Both the position numbers and the translations under genes were made by a program. Of a DNA stretch of 64,000 nucleotides, positions 43,621 through 54,034 are shown in pieces. The stretch comes from Cryptomeria japonica. Taxonomy: Eukaryota > Streptophyta > Pinopsida > Cupressales > Cupressaceae. Numbering within the stretch: position 1 is the stretch's first letter; each line of letters begins with the position of its first letter. The notes below the pieces were generated by a model. That model searched no databases. It had not been told where the DNA came from and saw nothing but the letters and a program-made list of their open reading frames with translations. The stretch lies in contig NC_081412.1 in assembly GCF_030272615.1 (NCBI RefSeq), positions 18,205,932 through 18,269,931 of the forward strand, in the 5' to 3' direction.

Positions 43621-44688
43621 GATAATAACAAAAATAGTAACACTTTAAATACAGTCTGGTAGAAATACTTAATTAGTTTACTAAGCACTATGCATGCAAT
43701 CCAAAATGATATTAAAGCATCCACAACAAGTAAAACAACCACCATAACACAAGTGTTTATACATGGAAAACCCAACTGGGAAAAACCACGGTGAGATGGA
43801 ACTCACAAGTTAACTATCTACAGTAATAGGTAACTGACTCGTTAAGGTCTACAAAGGTTGCTCTGCTAGGAGCGAATTCTGTTAAAGATCCCAATGCTCT
43901 ATTTGGAGCTATAACCTGTTAAAGGTAGTACCCTATTAGGAGTAACCTTGGTAGAGGATTTTAAATCCATATTAATGGATCACCTTGTTAGAGGATTTGT
44001 ACAATAAAGCTTGTTAGATCTTACCCAGATAGAGGATTTGACTGTTGTAGTGATTAGAAAACAATAGGTGGTGTGATCTAGAAGTAGCATAACATCCTCT
44101 TCTTCTCACTCAAAACTGCATCACCAACATACTCTACAACGCCTTCAACAACTTAACTCTTCTATCTCACATCATGTTCAAAATAGTTCATCATAATGTC
44201 ATTATATAGACATTAGATTTCATGTCGGCTCAAGAATCATAACAAAATTTCCTAGGTGAAGTGTATGTGGAAAATATAACATAATGCATAATAGATTACC
44301 ACCAAATATCTCTCATCACAACCAGTGATAACTCATCACACAATTAGTGAAACTGGTTGGAACAATGATACCGGTTAAGAGTTAACTTCTTCCAATTCAT
44401 AGACTGACTACCCTCTATTTACTTCTTTGATGAACTCTTTTGAAACTCCAAGCTCATGTCATGCCAATCCTATATATATCAGTTGTCTACATATATTGGT
44501 TAGACACCCTCAAAACTGTTTGAACTTAATTATACATATAATATTGGTTTTGCAATACAATGTCTTAGGAATAATACCAGTTTATCTTAACTAAGATGAC
44601 AATGACAATGTGAACATATGTGTGTGTATACATGTGCCATCAATGACAACACATGAAGTCATCCATTACAATCATCATCAAGCCAACA
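43621..44688 (-). repeat. Family C 3' LTR
   Basis: On the minus strand it starts TGTTGGCTTGATGATGATTG at 44688, directly after the PPT. It lacks the terminal C-tract segment that the 5' copy has at 49548-49590, so its outer end was lost at the junction with the plus-strand gag. Confidence 0.8.
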
Positions 44689-44845
44689 ATCTCCCCCTTT
44701 GGCATTGATGGCAACACTTAATTTTTTTTACGGCTTTACAACTAAGTGTGCATACAAAGATTGTACAAACCAAACATATTTCTACTCCCCCTTAACAATA
44801 CATACAAAATTTTACAACACATACACATTTTGACTCCCCCTTTGA
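44689..44845 (-). promoter_or_regulatory. Multiple polypurine tracts of family C
   Basis: ATCTCCCCCTTTGGCAT (44689-44705), CTACTCCCCCTTA (about 44783) and TGACTCCCCCTTTGACAAC (about 44830) on the plus strand read as purine tracts on the minus strand. The first abuts the LTR. Confidence 0.75.
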
Positions 44846-44932
44846 CAACAATTCCAAAGTGAAAAGTAAAATACATATATATTATAACAAAATTTGCATC
44901 AAAAATTACATATAAAAAAATGTAAGTCTTTA

Positions 44933-46800
44933 TCAAGGAGTGTTTACGATAATTTTCAAGAAAATAACAGTGAAAGTGATCTTCATCCGAGAAAATTCAT
45001 TTTCCCATGTTTCCAATAAGGTTTCAATGATCTCAATGGTTGTCATAACCTGTGTAGCGAACTCTTCCATTGCATCTACTGTGCTCATTTCTGGAGTTGC
45101 CAAAACTGCCACTACCTCCCGGTATGCCAATTGCAAGATGTCCACTTTGGGTCTCAACTAGTTCTTTAACTCTTTCAAGGATCAGAGTCTCTAAGCCTGT
45201 TCATAATCATAAACATCTAACCAATTTTGCAAATAATCAACTGATTTGCCAAACTCTAAGGTTGAATCCTATAAAGGTATGTAGGTAGTACATATCCTTT
45301 CTAGTTCTTGTTCTGTCTCTGCTCGCCGCTTTATCAAATCAGTGTAGAAAAATGAAACATTAGATTTATAGGCTAGTACCCTTCCTCCTATTTCAATAGC
45401 AGTCTTTAAAATAACTTTGTTTAGGGATAAAGCAATCTTCCCTATATCAATATCTTTCATTACATGCTCTCCTCTCTTTTTCTTGTAATTCTTCTAAGCT
45501 AAAGTCTAAGAAGCTTCTTCAAGGGACTTCATTTGGTCAGATGCATCAGAAACCAACTAGCCAAGCTTGCTGATAGGAGTGGAAAAATTTCCAATGTTTG
45601 TCTCTGGTAGAAGACTTGATAGAATCACAATGGCAGTTTGAATAGTTTCAGCTTCCTTCCTCTGCTCTTTTAATCTTTACTTATGAGCTCTACATTGCAT
45701 CACATAAGATATCTCCATGAGTTCAAATGCACTCATATTATCTACATCTATAGGCCCTTTGATTCCTATTGAGTCATCCTCATCATCATTTTGCTGCCTG
45801 ACAATTGCTTTTACCTTTTTATCATCTATCTTCTACTTTGTTTTGTCTTTCTCTTCCTCCTTTTTCTATTCGGGTTCCTTCACTTCAACTTCTTTCTCAA
45901 GTCTCTCTTTTCTTTTTCTTCCTATATTGGTTCCTCCCGTGTAACCATTGTAAACGGTTGCAATTGATTTTTCACTTGGTGTTATTTTTCTAGTGGAGGT
46001 TGAATATTCACACTAGGTTGGATTATCGATGCTTCAACTGCTTCCTATGTAATAGTAATGACTGGTTATTGTAATGGTTGCATAAAAGGTTTAATGATAT
46101 TACCAGATAAATCAATGGTTTCTTGAATATCATCTACAAAGATAACTGGTAGAGAAGCAGTTCCATCCTTGTGGTTGATAGGATAGACAATATCTGGTTA
46201 AATTAACACTTCATCATTTATCTCTGGTAGAGCTCCTGTCTCTATTTGATAAGGTTAAGCATTATGTTTCTTCATTTTCTCATGCATCCTTTGAAGTTTT
46301 TTAGCTATCTGATGAGTTTCAACTTTAACAGATTGAACCTTTCCACTCAATAAATTCAATCTTCTTGCCTTAGAGTGAAACTGTCCTTTGAATTTATCAA
46401 GCAATGTTAATAACTCATCTCCAGACAATTCAGGAAAATATTGAATGAAAATACTATCAATTATTTCTTGATCTTGTTCAACAACCCCATTCCACTTATT
46501 TACAAGAATATAATACAAAGAATCAAAAATATCATTTTTAAGATCCTGAGCCAACTGATTGTATTGTCCTAAGTAGTTGATTAGCTTTTGAATAATTAGT
46601 TGCTTCTTATCATCATTAAATGAATTAAACGATTCTTTCACATTTTCAAACCTATTCCTCCCTAATGTCTTTACAGTTCTCTCAAAATCAGTCAGAGGTT
46701 TGTAAGATAAAACATTAATAGGAATATCCTACTTTGAGGTGTCTCATACTGGTTTGACTTTCTTACCACACATTCTTCAAGGGGTCTGGAAGTAGATTTA
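44933..46800 (-). pseudogene. Accessory ORF remnant of family C
   Basis: Broken frames on the minus strand between gag and the PPT: 46641-46255 (SFNDDKKQLIIQKLINYLGQ, FPELSGDELLTLLDKFKGQF), 45460-45269 and 45157-44933 (VDILQLAYREVVAVLATPEM). Highly charged, helical sequence with a low-complexity middle part. Position and style parallel the family A accessory ORF, but residue similarity is low; it may be a diverged homologue. Function unknown. Confidence 0.5.
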
Positions 46801-46862
46801 CCACTATGCTCCCCTTAGGCCTATTTGAAAGGCTTAGTTCTCCAGTGTAGGATTCTCCACAC

Positions 46863-47392
46863 TCAGTGAAGGATTAGATTCTTCTGCAGGCTTGTCCTCA
46901 CTCTTATTTTCCAGCTTTTATTAATTTCCTCTCTGGTTTCCTCAATATTGATCTTTTGATTACCTTTATGATCTTTAGAGTGGTTGACTGGATTGTTCTT
47001 CCTAGTTCTACAAAACTTTGCCATGTGTCTCGATTTGTGACAATGATAGCAAGCCATTCGAGATGATCTACAAGGTCCTGCATTACCTCTTCCTAATCTC
47101 CTTCTGCAGTTCATAGACACATGACCATAATTGTTGCAAATAGTGCAAATAACATTAGTTACCTTTTCCATTTCAAATTGACTAAACCGGTTGACATAGG
47201 GTTTATGCCAGTTCATGTTTCCCCGGTTGTCATACTTTCTCCTCTAGTTACCATTAGGTCTTGGATTCATGTGAGGTGTCAAATTTTTTACTCCATATCT
47301 GCATTCAACTGATCTATGTCCATACATGTTGCATGTAAGACAATGACCTTCAAATCTCCTACATACATACCTAGCATTTCCATTATAACCTG
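46863..47392 (-). pseudogene. Family C gag, zinc-knuckle part (downstream of insertion)
   Basis: On the minus strand: CLTCNMYGHRSVEC (about 47340), a stop, NWHKPYVNRFSQFEMEKVTN, CTICNNYGHVSMNC and CYHCHKSRHMAKFC, then a Lys/Glu-rich tail. These are CX2CX4HX4C knuckles (Arg replaces Gly in the last). The gag is split by the solo LTR at 47393-48777. Confidence 0.8.
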
Positions 47393-48777
47393 TGTAGTCA
47401 CACAAATCTGTCCAGCTTAATTAAATAAATAATTGCTATTTATTTGATTAAAAATCCACTAGCCATCAGTTAATTAAATTAACATTTAATTAATTCATCT
47501 TCAAACATTCTTCTATTAATTAAATAAATTATTCAATTTATTTTAATTAATTCATTAAATCAAATTCAAATCAATTAAATAAATAAAATCTATTCATTTA
47601 ATTAAATCCCCCTATTCCTCTTTTAAATAAATTAAATAAAAACATTTATTTAAATCATTATCCCCCGCCACTTGCATTTTCCTACAAATGCAACTTGCAC
47701 TCATTTATTGAAATAAACTAATTTTATTTTAAATAAAAATCCTATTTTCCCTCACCCACCAAATCCAATTGCAAAATCTAATCCCCTTCTAGATTCTTCT
47801 AACCCCTTCCTAATTAGCCTAATCCATCCCCTAATTATTGTCACATTCCTAAGCAAAATAGAGTCAATTCTCAAAGACTTCAAAAGTCTTTGAAAAGCAT
47901 TTAATGCTTTGTGTGTTCAACAAATTAACCCCCAAAGTCTTCAAAAACCACTAATGGCTCTTACATGACCATTTATGGCTCTTACATAACCATTTATGGT
48001 TATTTCAAACTTGTCCCCCCAAGCATTTATTGCTTTGACCATATTTATCCTTCTTGCCTTTGCACAAGAGTTTATCCATTGGATAAAAGCTTTATTCTTT
48101 GAATAAAGAGTTTATTTATTCAGCTACCCTTGACTTTAACTCCCAAAGTCATGTCAAGCATTTAATGCTTATTCCCTCTCCTCTCAACCTATCTCACATT
48201 GACACTTGTCATCCTAGGATTGGGTTGAAAGCCCTCACATGGATTTGAAATCATTCAATCCTGACCCTTGTTGAGATTACTCAATCTCAACCATCCATTG
48301 CTCCATTTTTCCTATAAATAGAGCCCATTTCTTCATAATCCAGATCCTGAAAACTTGTATGCATTTAACCTATAGGCATTTTAGAGAGCATTTAGCATAG
48401 CAAACTAATATCTTTGTTATTTTAGTTAAAATCAATCATTTTAATAGCATCTAGTATTTTAGTTTTTCATTTCCCATTTGAAGCAAAATACTCAAATCTC
48501 AATCCTCCATAAGCATCCATAGTGCAAAAACCTGCTGAGAGCTACACTATTTTGGAACTTGGAGAGGAGAGGAACAAAGGAGAAGAAGCTAAGATCATGT
48601 TAGGAGGTATTTGGAGATGCCTCATCATATTTGCTTCTTTAGTTAAATATGCTTTCATGTTTTTAGTATCTCTTTTGATATGCCTGTTTAGATTAGTTTT
48701 TGATTGATTAACACTAACGGTTTCTTGTGTGTGTGTTATTTATCTCAGACTAACCTTGTCCATTTTGCAAAGCATCA
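47393..48777 (+). mobile_element. Solo LTR (family S), 1385 bp, in gag
   Basis: The LTR begins TGTAGTCACACAAATCTGTC and ends AAGCATCA. Flanks ACCTG (47388-47392) and ACTTG (48778-48782) are a 5-bp target duplication with one change. A TATAAATA box lies at 48313-48320. It is closely similar along its length to 16181-17563, apart from short indels (for example around 48100). Confidence 0.93.
48522..48707 (+). CDS. Small ORF conserved between solo LTR copies (61 aa)
   Basis: MQKPAESYTILELGEERNKG … GGIWRCLIIFASLVKY … is the counterpart of the 64-aa frame at 17295-17489. The hydrophobic C-terminal half is kept although about a quarter of its residues differ. Coding status is unproven. Confidence 0.25.
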   Translation: MQKPAESYTILELGEERNKGEEAKIMLGGIWRCLIIFASLVKYAFMFLVSLLICLFRLVFD

Positions 48778-49485
48778 ACTTGTATTCTCATTAGGTCTGC
48801 TTCTACATGCATTTGTAGTGTGTCCAGGTTTATGACACACAAAGAAAACAGGTTTAAGAACATTTCTACTAGAAGGATTGTTAGCCTTAGGAGAAATTTT
48901 ATTTTTGTGAATGTTTCTCTTTGTACCTAAAGACTCTCCTTTCTCAGATGTAATGAAACCTAGTCTAGATATTTCTCTTTGTACCTAAAGACTCTTATTG
49001 AACTTTTCCAACTTTCCATTAGCCTCAGTGAGTTCTCTAGTAATATCTTCATTGTGTTTTGTTAGAGTCTCTCTTAGAGATGTTGTTATTCCAAGATATA
49101 GCTGCAAGGCCTCCTTCTCTTCCTTCTTGCCATGCCAATGCTCATACAAAGTTGCACTATCTTGTTTGATTTTAGCAATCTCATGATCTCTTTCTTTGAT
49201 TAGGTCTTCAACTACCCTTCTTACTTCAAGTTCTTGGCTCATGCGGATGGTTAGGTATTCTAACTCTCTTCTCAAATTTAGCTTTCATCATTCATTTTTT
49301 CAACTTCTTTATCTAAAGCATCAATGTTAGCCTCATCTGAAGAACTAATCATATATCTCCAATAATTGTTTAGTCAACTCTCTCCTTTTGACTTGTGAAG
49401 CTTTAAATTTGACCCATAGGGTTTCCAGCTCTTCCTTGGTAGCTTCAAGCACTCTAGCCATCTCTAAATAACTCATATCCCCCAT
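48778..49485 (-). pseudogene. Family C gag, N-terminal coiled-coil part
   Basis: From ATG 49485 on the minus strand, MGDMSYLEMARVLEATKEEL opens a coiled coil that continues, with one stop and a frameshift near 49275-49340, through RRELEYLTIRMSQELEVRRV to 48985. A first zinc knuckle follows near 48830 (FFVCHKPGHTTNAC, first Cys lost). The capsid domain is absent, as in family A. Confidence 0.75.
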
Positions 49486-49532
49486 GGTAGCTTTAGGGTT
49501 TCCTTCCAAGCGATTAAACCTTAAGGAATTTT

Positions 49533-49547
49533 GGCTCTAATACCAAT
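49533..49547 (-). promoter_or_regulatory. Primer binding site of family C
   Basis: GGCTCTAATACCAAT is the inverted form of ATTGGTATTAGAGCC, one change from the Met-tRNA site. It directly abuts the LTR end (TGATAGAC… on the plus strand). Confidence 0.88.
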
Positions 49548-50228
49548 TGATAGACTTATAAATCACTGAGAGGGGGGGTGAATCAGTAACAACAAAAACA
49601 ATACCGCTTTAAACACAAAATAGTAGAGTTACTTAATCAGTTTACTAAACAATATGCATGCAATCCAAAATTATATTAAAGCATCCACAACAAGTAAAAC
49701 AACAACCATAACACAAGTGTTTATACCTAGAAAACCAAACTGGGAAAAACCACGGTGAGATTGAACTCACAAGTTAACTATCTGCAGTAATAGGTAACTG
49801 ATTGGTTAAGGTCTACAAAGGTTGCTTTGCTTGGAGCAAATCTTGTTAAAGATCTTGAAGCTCTATTAGGAGCTATAACCTGTTAAAGGTAGTACCCTGT
49901 TAGGAGTAACCTCGGTAGAGGATGTCAAATCCAAATTAATGGATCACCTTCTTAGAGGATTTGTACAATAAAGCTTGTTAGAGCTTACCTGGTTAGGGGA
50001 TTTAACTATTGTAGTGATTAGAAAACAACAGGTGGTGTGATCTAGAAGTAGCACAACTTGCTTGAATATATCCTCTTCTGCTCACTCAAAACTGCATCAC
50101 CAACATACTCTGTAATGCCTTCAACAACTTAACTCTTATATCTCACATCATGTCCAAAACATTTCATCATAATGTCATTATATAGACATTAGAATTCATG
50201 TCGGCTCATGAATCATAACACAATTTCT
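49548..50228 (-). repeat. Family C 5' LTR, truncated
   Basis: TGATAGACTTATAAATCACT then GAGAGGGGGGGTGAATCAGT (the inverted C-tract motif) through to AATCATAACACAATTTCT. It matches about 43621-44245. The U3 part is missing; another LTR starts at 50229. Confidence 0.82.
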
Positions 50229-50420
50229 TGTTGGCATTTGCATGAAGATTGCATTGATGAAATGTTATGTTGTCATTGATGTCAATTAACTAGTAATGAT
50301 GTTGTTATAATGTTGTTTTGTAACCGATAGGAAGAGCTAGTGATGGGAACTGCAACTAGTAGACAAGTTTGTGGAGGAAATTGGTATTGCTAAGAAATGG
50401 AGAGTTGAACTGGTAAACGT
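50229..50420 (+). repeat. Start of a plus-strand copia LTR, truncated
   Basis: TGTTGGCATTTGCATGAAGA … TTGTCATTGATGTCAATTAA resembles the start of the inverted LTR at 41060. It is interrupted at 50421 by a family A LTR. Confidence 0.7.
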
Positions 50421-51220
50421 TGTTAGAATCAATCACAGTCCCAAGTACACTAAGAGCGGGGGGGGGTGAATCAGTGTCTAACCGATAAACATAATATTTA
50501 TACTTATTTAAAAATTTGCATCCCAAAACAGTGTATTGGTAAATAAGAATTAATGCAGCAAATAAGAATAGCAAAGATAACATAGAAAACACACCATACC
50601 ACAAGATATTTAACGAGGAAACCTAGTGTGGGAAAAACCTCGGTGGGATTTGTGACCCACAATATTTACTCACTGGCCAATGAATAAATACTACTTACAA
50701 TGAGGGGCCTACACATGCAGGGAGGCCAACTGCCTAGAGCACACCGCTCAATAAAGAGTCACGCTGACTACAAAATGGATTATCAAAATCCAATACAATG
50801 TACTGCTTCAAAACAACATCTCACATGCCAGGTTCAGTACCGGTTTAAGCTTAGTCAATAACCAAAAATTTCGCTGTCAACTATAACACCTTATACAAAA
50901 TTGCCTTATTACACATTACAAATTTTTTCCATCTGTCTCTATAAAAATGACCTATAAGATCTCATACATATGAGTCTATTACAATGTACCATGTCGGCTT
51001 TTACAAAAGATAATTACATTACAAAACAATAAACAAAATTTTATTCCATGTTGGCTTGAGTGTCAGTATGCATTGTTGCCGATGCCGGTGTAGTGCCTAT
51101 CAGTGTATGTAGAAGTTTATTGCCGGTGCCGATATCTGTTGATTGGTTGCTAGATGATTTCTAGTTGGTTGCCATCAATGAAAACATCAACTATTCTCAT
51201 AGGAGTCTAGAATGCCAACA
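50421..51220 (-). repeat. Family A 3' LTR, 800 bp (minus strand)
   Basis: Contains ACCGCTCAATAAAGAGTCAC, CCTCGGTGGGATTTGTGACC and the inverted C-tract motif, the reverse of the features in 26947-27739. It carries a run of Gs at 50459-50467. Confidence 0.85.
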
Positions 51221-51528
51221 ATCTCCCCCTTTGGCATTGATGGCAACACTCATGAGAAAAAAATCCGAAAACTGTTCCCAAAAGCTGAAGTCCAAAAAGA
51301 TTCCAAAAAGATGTGCTCCCCTTGAGCAAGTGATCTCCTTTGCATAATCATTTTTCTCCCCACTGCTCCCCTTTGACACCAATGACAAAGGTTGTCAAAA
51401 ATAATCAAATGAGTGCAAAAATTTCACCTCAAAGTCTGTAATCAATTGGTTACAATCTGAAAAATATCTACCAAAACTAAATTTAAATTCTGCATAAACT
51501 CTTTGCTATCATTCAAAGTTGCCTCAGT

Positions 51529-52180
51529 CTATTGGATCGTGTCGGTGAGATAATGCATGTGTTCTTCCGGTGATCGCTCTCCTTGAACTAATACCTTAGA
51601 TATTTCAATTCTCTGAGAGATAAGATTGTCCAACTTAGGACCAAGTTTATTTTTAAGTTCCCGGCCATTTGACCTTATCCTTGCCTTCTCTTTCTCAAGT
51701 TTTTCTAACTTCTCTTCAAAAAATGACATTTCCTATTCAAAAACTGAAATATGTTCAGATGAACCAATTATATTATCAGCTATGTCATCAATTTCTTTCT
51801 ATGTTTTACTGATCTCCTTATCTATGTCCTCTGTCAAAAGGTGAGGTTTGCATGTTTCCCTATATAGCTCCTTGTACTCCAAAATTGTAGAGTTACGTAC
51901 TGGTAATAATGTATTTATATGAACTATACACTTCTTTGTAGTATCCTCAAAGAATTTGTTTTTCTCTTTTTCAACTCTCTCCTTAATTGTGTCCTCATTC
52001 ACCTTGTCATTAGTTATTACATTGTCAGCAATAAATTTGGACCATGTGTCCAATTTACCTAAAGAATCCTTAATATGGTCTATATTACAATTTAGTGCAA
52101 TCAATTTAAGAATAGGTAAAGTATTGTCAATTGCCTTGTAGGACAATGCATTGCAATCCATTATCTCCTTGATTGAATCC
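51529..52180 (-). pseudogene. Family A accessory ORF, C-terminal part
   Basis: YKAIDNTLPILKLIALNCN, DSLGKLDTWSKFIADNVIT and NEDTIKERVEKEKNKFFED match the plus-strand copy (YKAIDDTIPILKLIAPKCI, DSLGQLDKLSKYISGNILT, NEDTFKERMNKEKEKFFEE); later ELKNKLGPKLDNLISQR matches DLKCKLGPKLDYLISLR. One stop region lies near 51730-51799. Clear protein-level conservation suggests that this ORF was functional in the ancestor. Confidence 0.8.
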
Positions 52181-52950
52181 TGTTGGTAAACAGATTTGTT
52201 GCTTTAAGAAACTTTCTTGAAAAACTCTGTTTTGCCCTGTAATTAGCAACAAAGCGTTCACAACAGTTGAAGAATCACAAAAACAAAAGAATGGTAATTC
52301 TTCTCTGCGTTTGAGAGGGGCAGCTCCCTCATATAATGGGGGTATTTGGATTTTTCAAAAAAAATTAAAGAACGAATAATAAAGAAAGATTGAATGCCAT
52401 ATAAGGTATGAATCTAGTTTAAAATAAATTCAATATAATCAAGTTTGAGATACCACAACTTGAAATAATCTTCTTCACATTCAATGTTAAAGGGAAAGCA
52501 TTAGGTAATCATCAATTAAACATAAGAACATTGATAACAACCCATGAGAATAAGTTGAACACACATCCAAATTGATCTCTATTGCTTAATTTCTCGAATA
52601 ATACTATTCAAGTCTCTCATACAAAGCTTGTGAAAAAGTGGAATTCCCATTACATTGAATAATAATGAGGTATATATAGGTGACGTGGTAACCACCTGAG
52701 GTAACTACCCTAACCACCTTTATAACTACTTTATAACTTCCTCAACTACTTGAAATAACTTCCTCAACTTTGGGAGAAATAACTACTTAGAATAACTACC
52801 CAAAATGAGAACTTAGGATAACTACCTCATATGAAAAGAGCCAAGATTATCCTTTATTACAATATAGAAATAGAGATGAGAGAAAGGAAACTCGATCATG
52901 AGAGTTATTTACAAAGAAAGACAAAAACATGATGCGAGTAACACAACAAA
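52181..52950 (-). repeat. Gypsy array LTR 1
   Basis: The downstream end (minus strand) is sharp: …CTGTTTACCAACA. The upstream end near 52950 (TGTTGTGTTACTCGC on the minus strand) is a best guess, because no clear polypurine tract was found. A minus-strand TATA box CTATATATA lies at 52671-52679. Confidence 0.7.
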
Positions 52951-52981
52951 AATGAAGATTATACAAAATGCAACTTTGCAC

Positions 52982-53900
52982 TTAATCTAAGCTAACTCCT
53001 TGCATTGCCGATGAGGTTGTTGCTTCTGTAGGCACATTAGGTTGTCCAGGTCCTTTGTCTCTGAAGATTCTGAAAAGTCAAATGGCCGAAGTGATGGATT
53101 TTCCTTTGGGAATTAGGATGTTAGCTATCCTCATTTTCCATGTCTTCAAGTTTCTATGAATGCCACTTAGTTCTGTCACCATGCTGAGTGTTTGAGGCAT
53201 AGAAGTTCTCAAGGAATAGTAAATATCAATCAACCTTTCGATGGTATTTTCACTTAAATTTGTCCTGTTAAAAAGCTGCTGATCTACCATGTTCTGGAAG
53301 ATATTCTGTAACACCTGCAAATCTTCCATCAATGTCACATCTGGGAGAAGAGTAGTGAGTTGTGCTTGGAGTTTGGTACACACTAGATCACATGAAAGCA
53401 TGAGCTTTTCTAACTCTAATGAAACTTGGTCTATGATCACTAGTTTCCAGTTAATGCTTTCTATCCATATCTCTGGATAATCTTTTTCATTACTAGGCAA
53501 GATTTTCTCGGTTGCAAGGGTGTCCATTCCAATTTCTATCATTTGTTTAAAATCATTCACAATTTCTTTCCAGGCTGCCTCCTCTTTCCTGACATTCTTC
53601 AAGTCTTTCTCATTCTTACCAAAGAGACTCTCAAGAGTGACTAATCCCTTAGGAATAGTATTTCCTTTTAGTTGCAAAATCTCTGATTCTTTATCTTCTT
53701 CTTTTATATTTTGTTGGCTTGTCAAAGAATGATTACCATCAAAGGATGAATTTGAGAAGGTTCTGGTGCCCTCCAAAAATGAGATGACATGTTTATCATC
53801 ATCAAAAACTTGCCAATTTTGATTATTATCTGGCACACTAGGTCGGTAGATCATTTCTACTATATACACATCTTTTTCAAACTCAGGATGGGGCAGTAAT
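52982..53900 (-). pseudogene. Unit 1 accessory region (C-terminal part of polyprotein)
   Basis: This continues in the same frame as the gag-protease-RNase H. YIVEMIYRPSVPDNNQNWQV and IPKGLVTLESLFGKNEKD are the linker that in related plant gypsy polyproteins leads into RT. Here it passes directly into DLKNVRKEEAAWKEIVNDFK and a helical region (EKLMLSCDLVCTKLQAQLTT, NTIERLIDIYYSLRTSMPQT). A TGA at 53078 replaces the CGA seen in units 2 and 3; the original stop is at about 52982. No RT or integrase motif is present. Function of the helical domain unknown. Confidence 0.75.
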
Positions 53901-54034
53901 AAAGAGGCTGAAACAGCAAGAGAATCTGCCTTTGTATTTTGTTCTCTTGGGATGGCTTGTATGGAGAAAGCATCAAAACTTTCGATCTCATCCCATACTT
54001 TGTTTCGATAAGACTTGAGCCTTTTATTTTTAGT

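Larger units (their letters stand above)
43621..50228 (-). mobile_element. Minus-strand non-autonomous Sirevirus-like element (family C)
   Basis: On the minus strand: 5' LTR (49548-50228, truncated), PBS, gag with coiled coil and zinc knuckles (49485 to 46863, split by a solo LTR), an accessory region (about 46800-44933), PPTs and the 3' LTR (43621-44688). The two LTRs align (for example ATGCATGCAATCCAAAATxATATTAAAGC at 43690 and 49655). As in family A, no pol is present. It inserted into the gag at 43164-43620. Confidence 0.8.
50421..52180 (-). mobile_element. Family A element, minus strand, 3' part only
   Basis: On the minus strand: the accessory-ORF C-terminus (52180 to about 51520), polypurine tracts (51221-51233, plus extra ones near 51312 and 51360) and an 800-bp LTR (51220 to 50421; plus strand TGTTAGAATC … AATGCCAACA). 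AACGT at 50416-50420 would be one copy of the target duplication. The rest of the element is cut off by the gypsy array at 52181. Confidence 0.85.
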
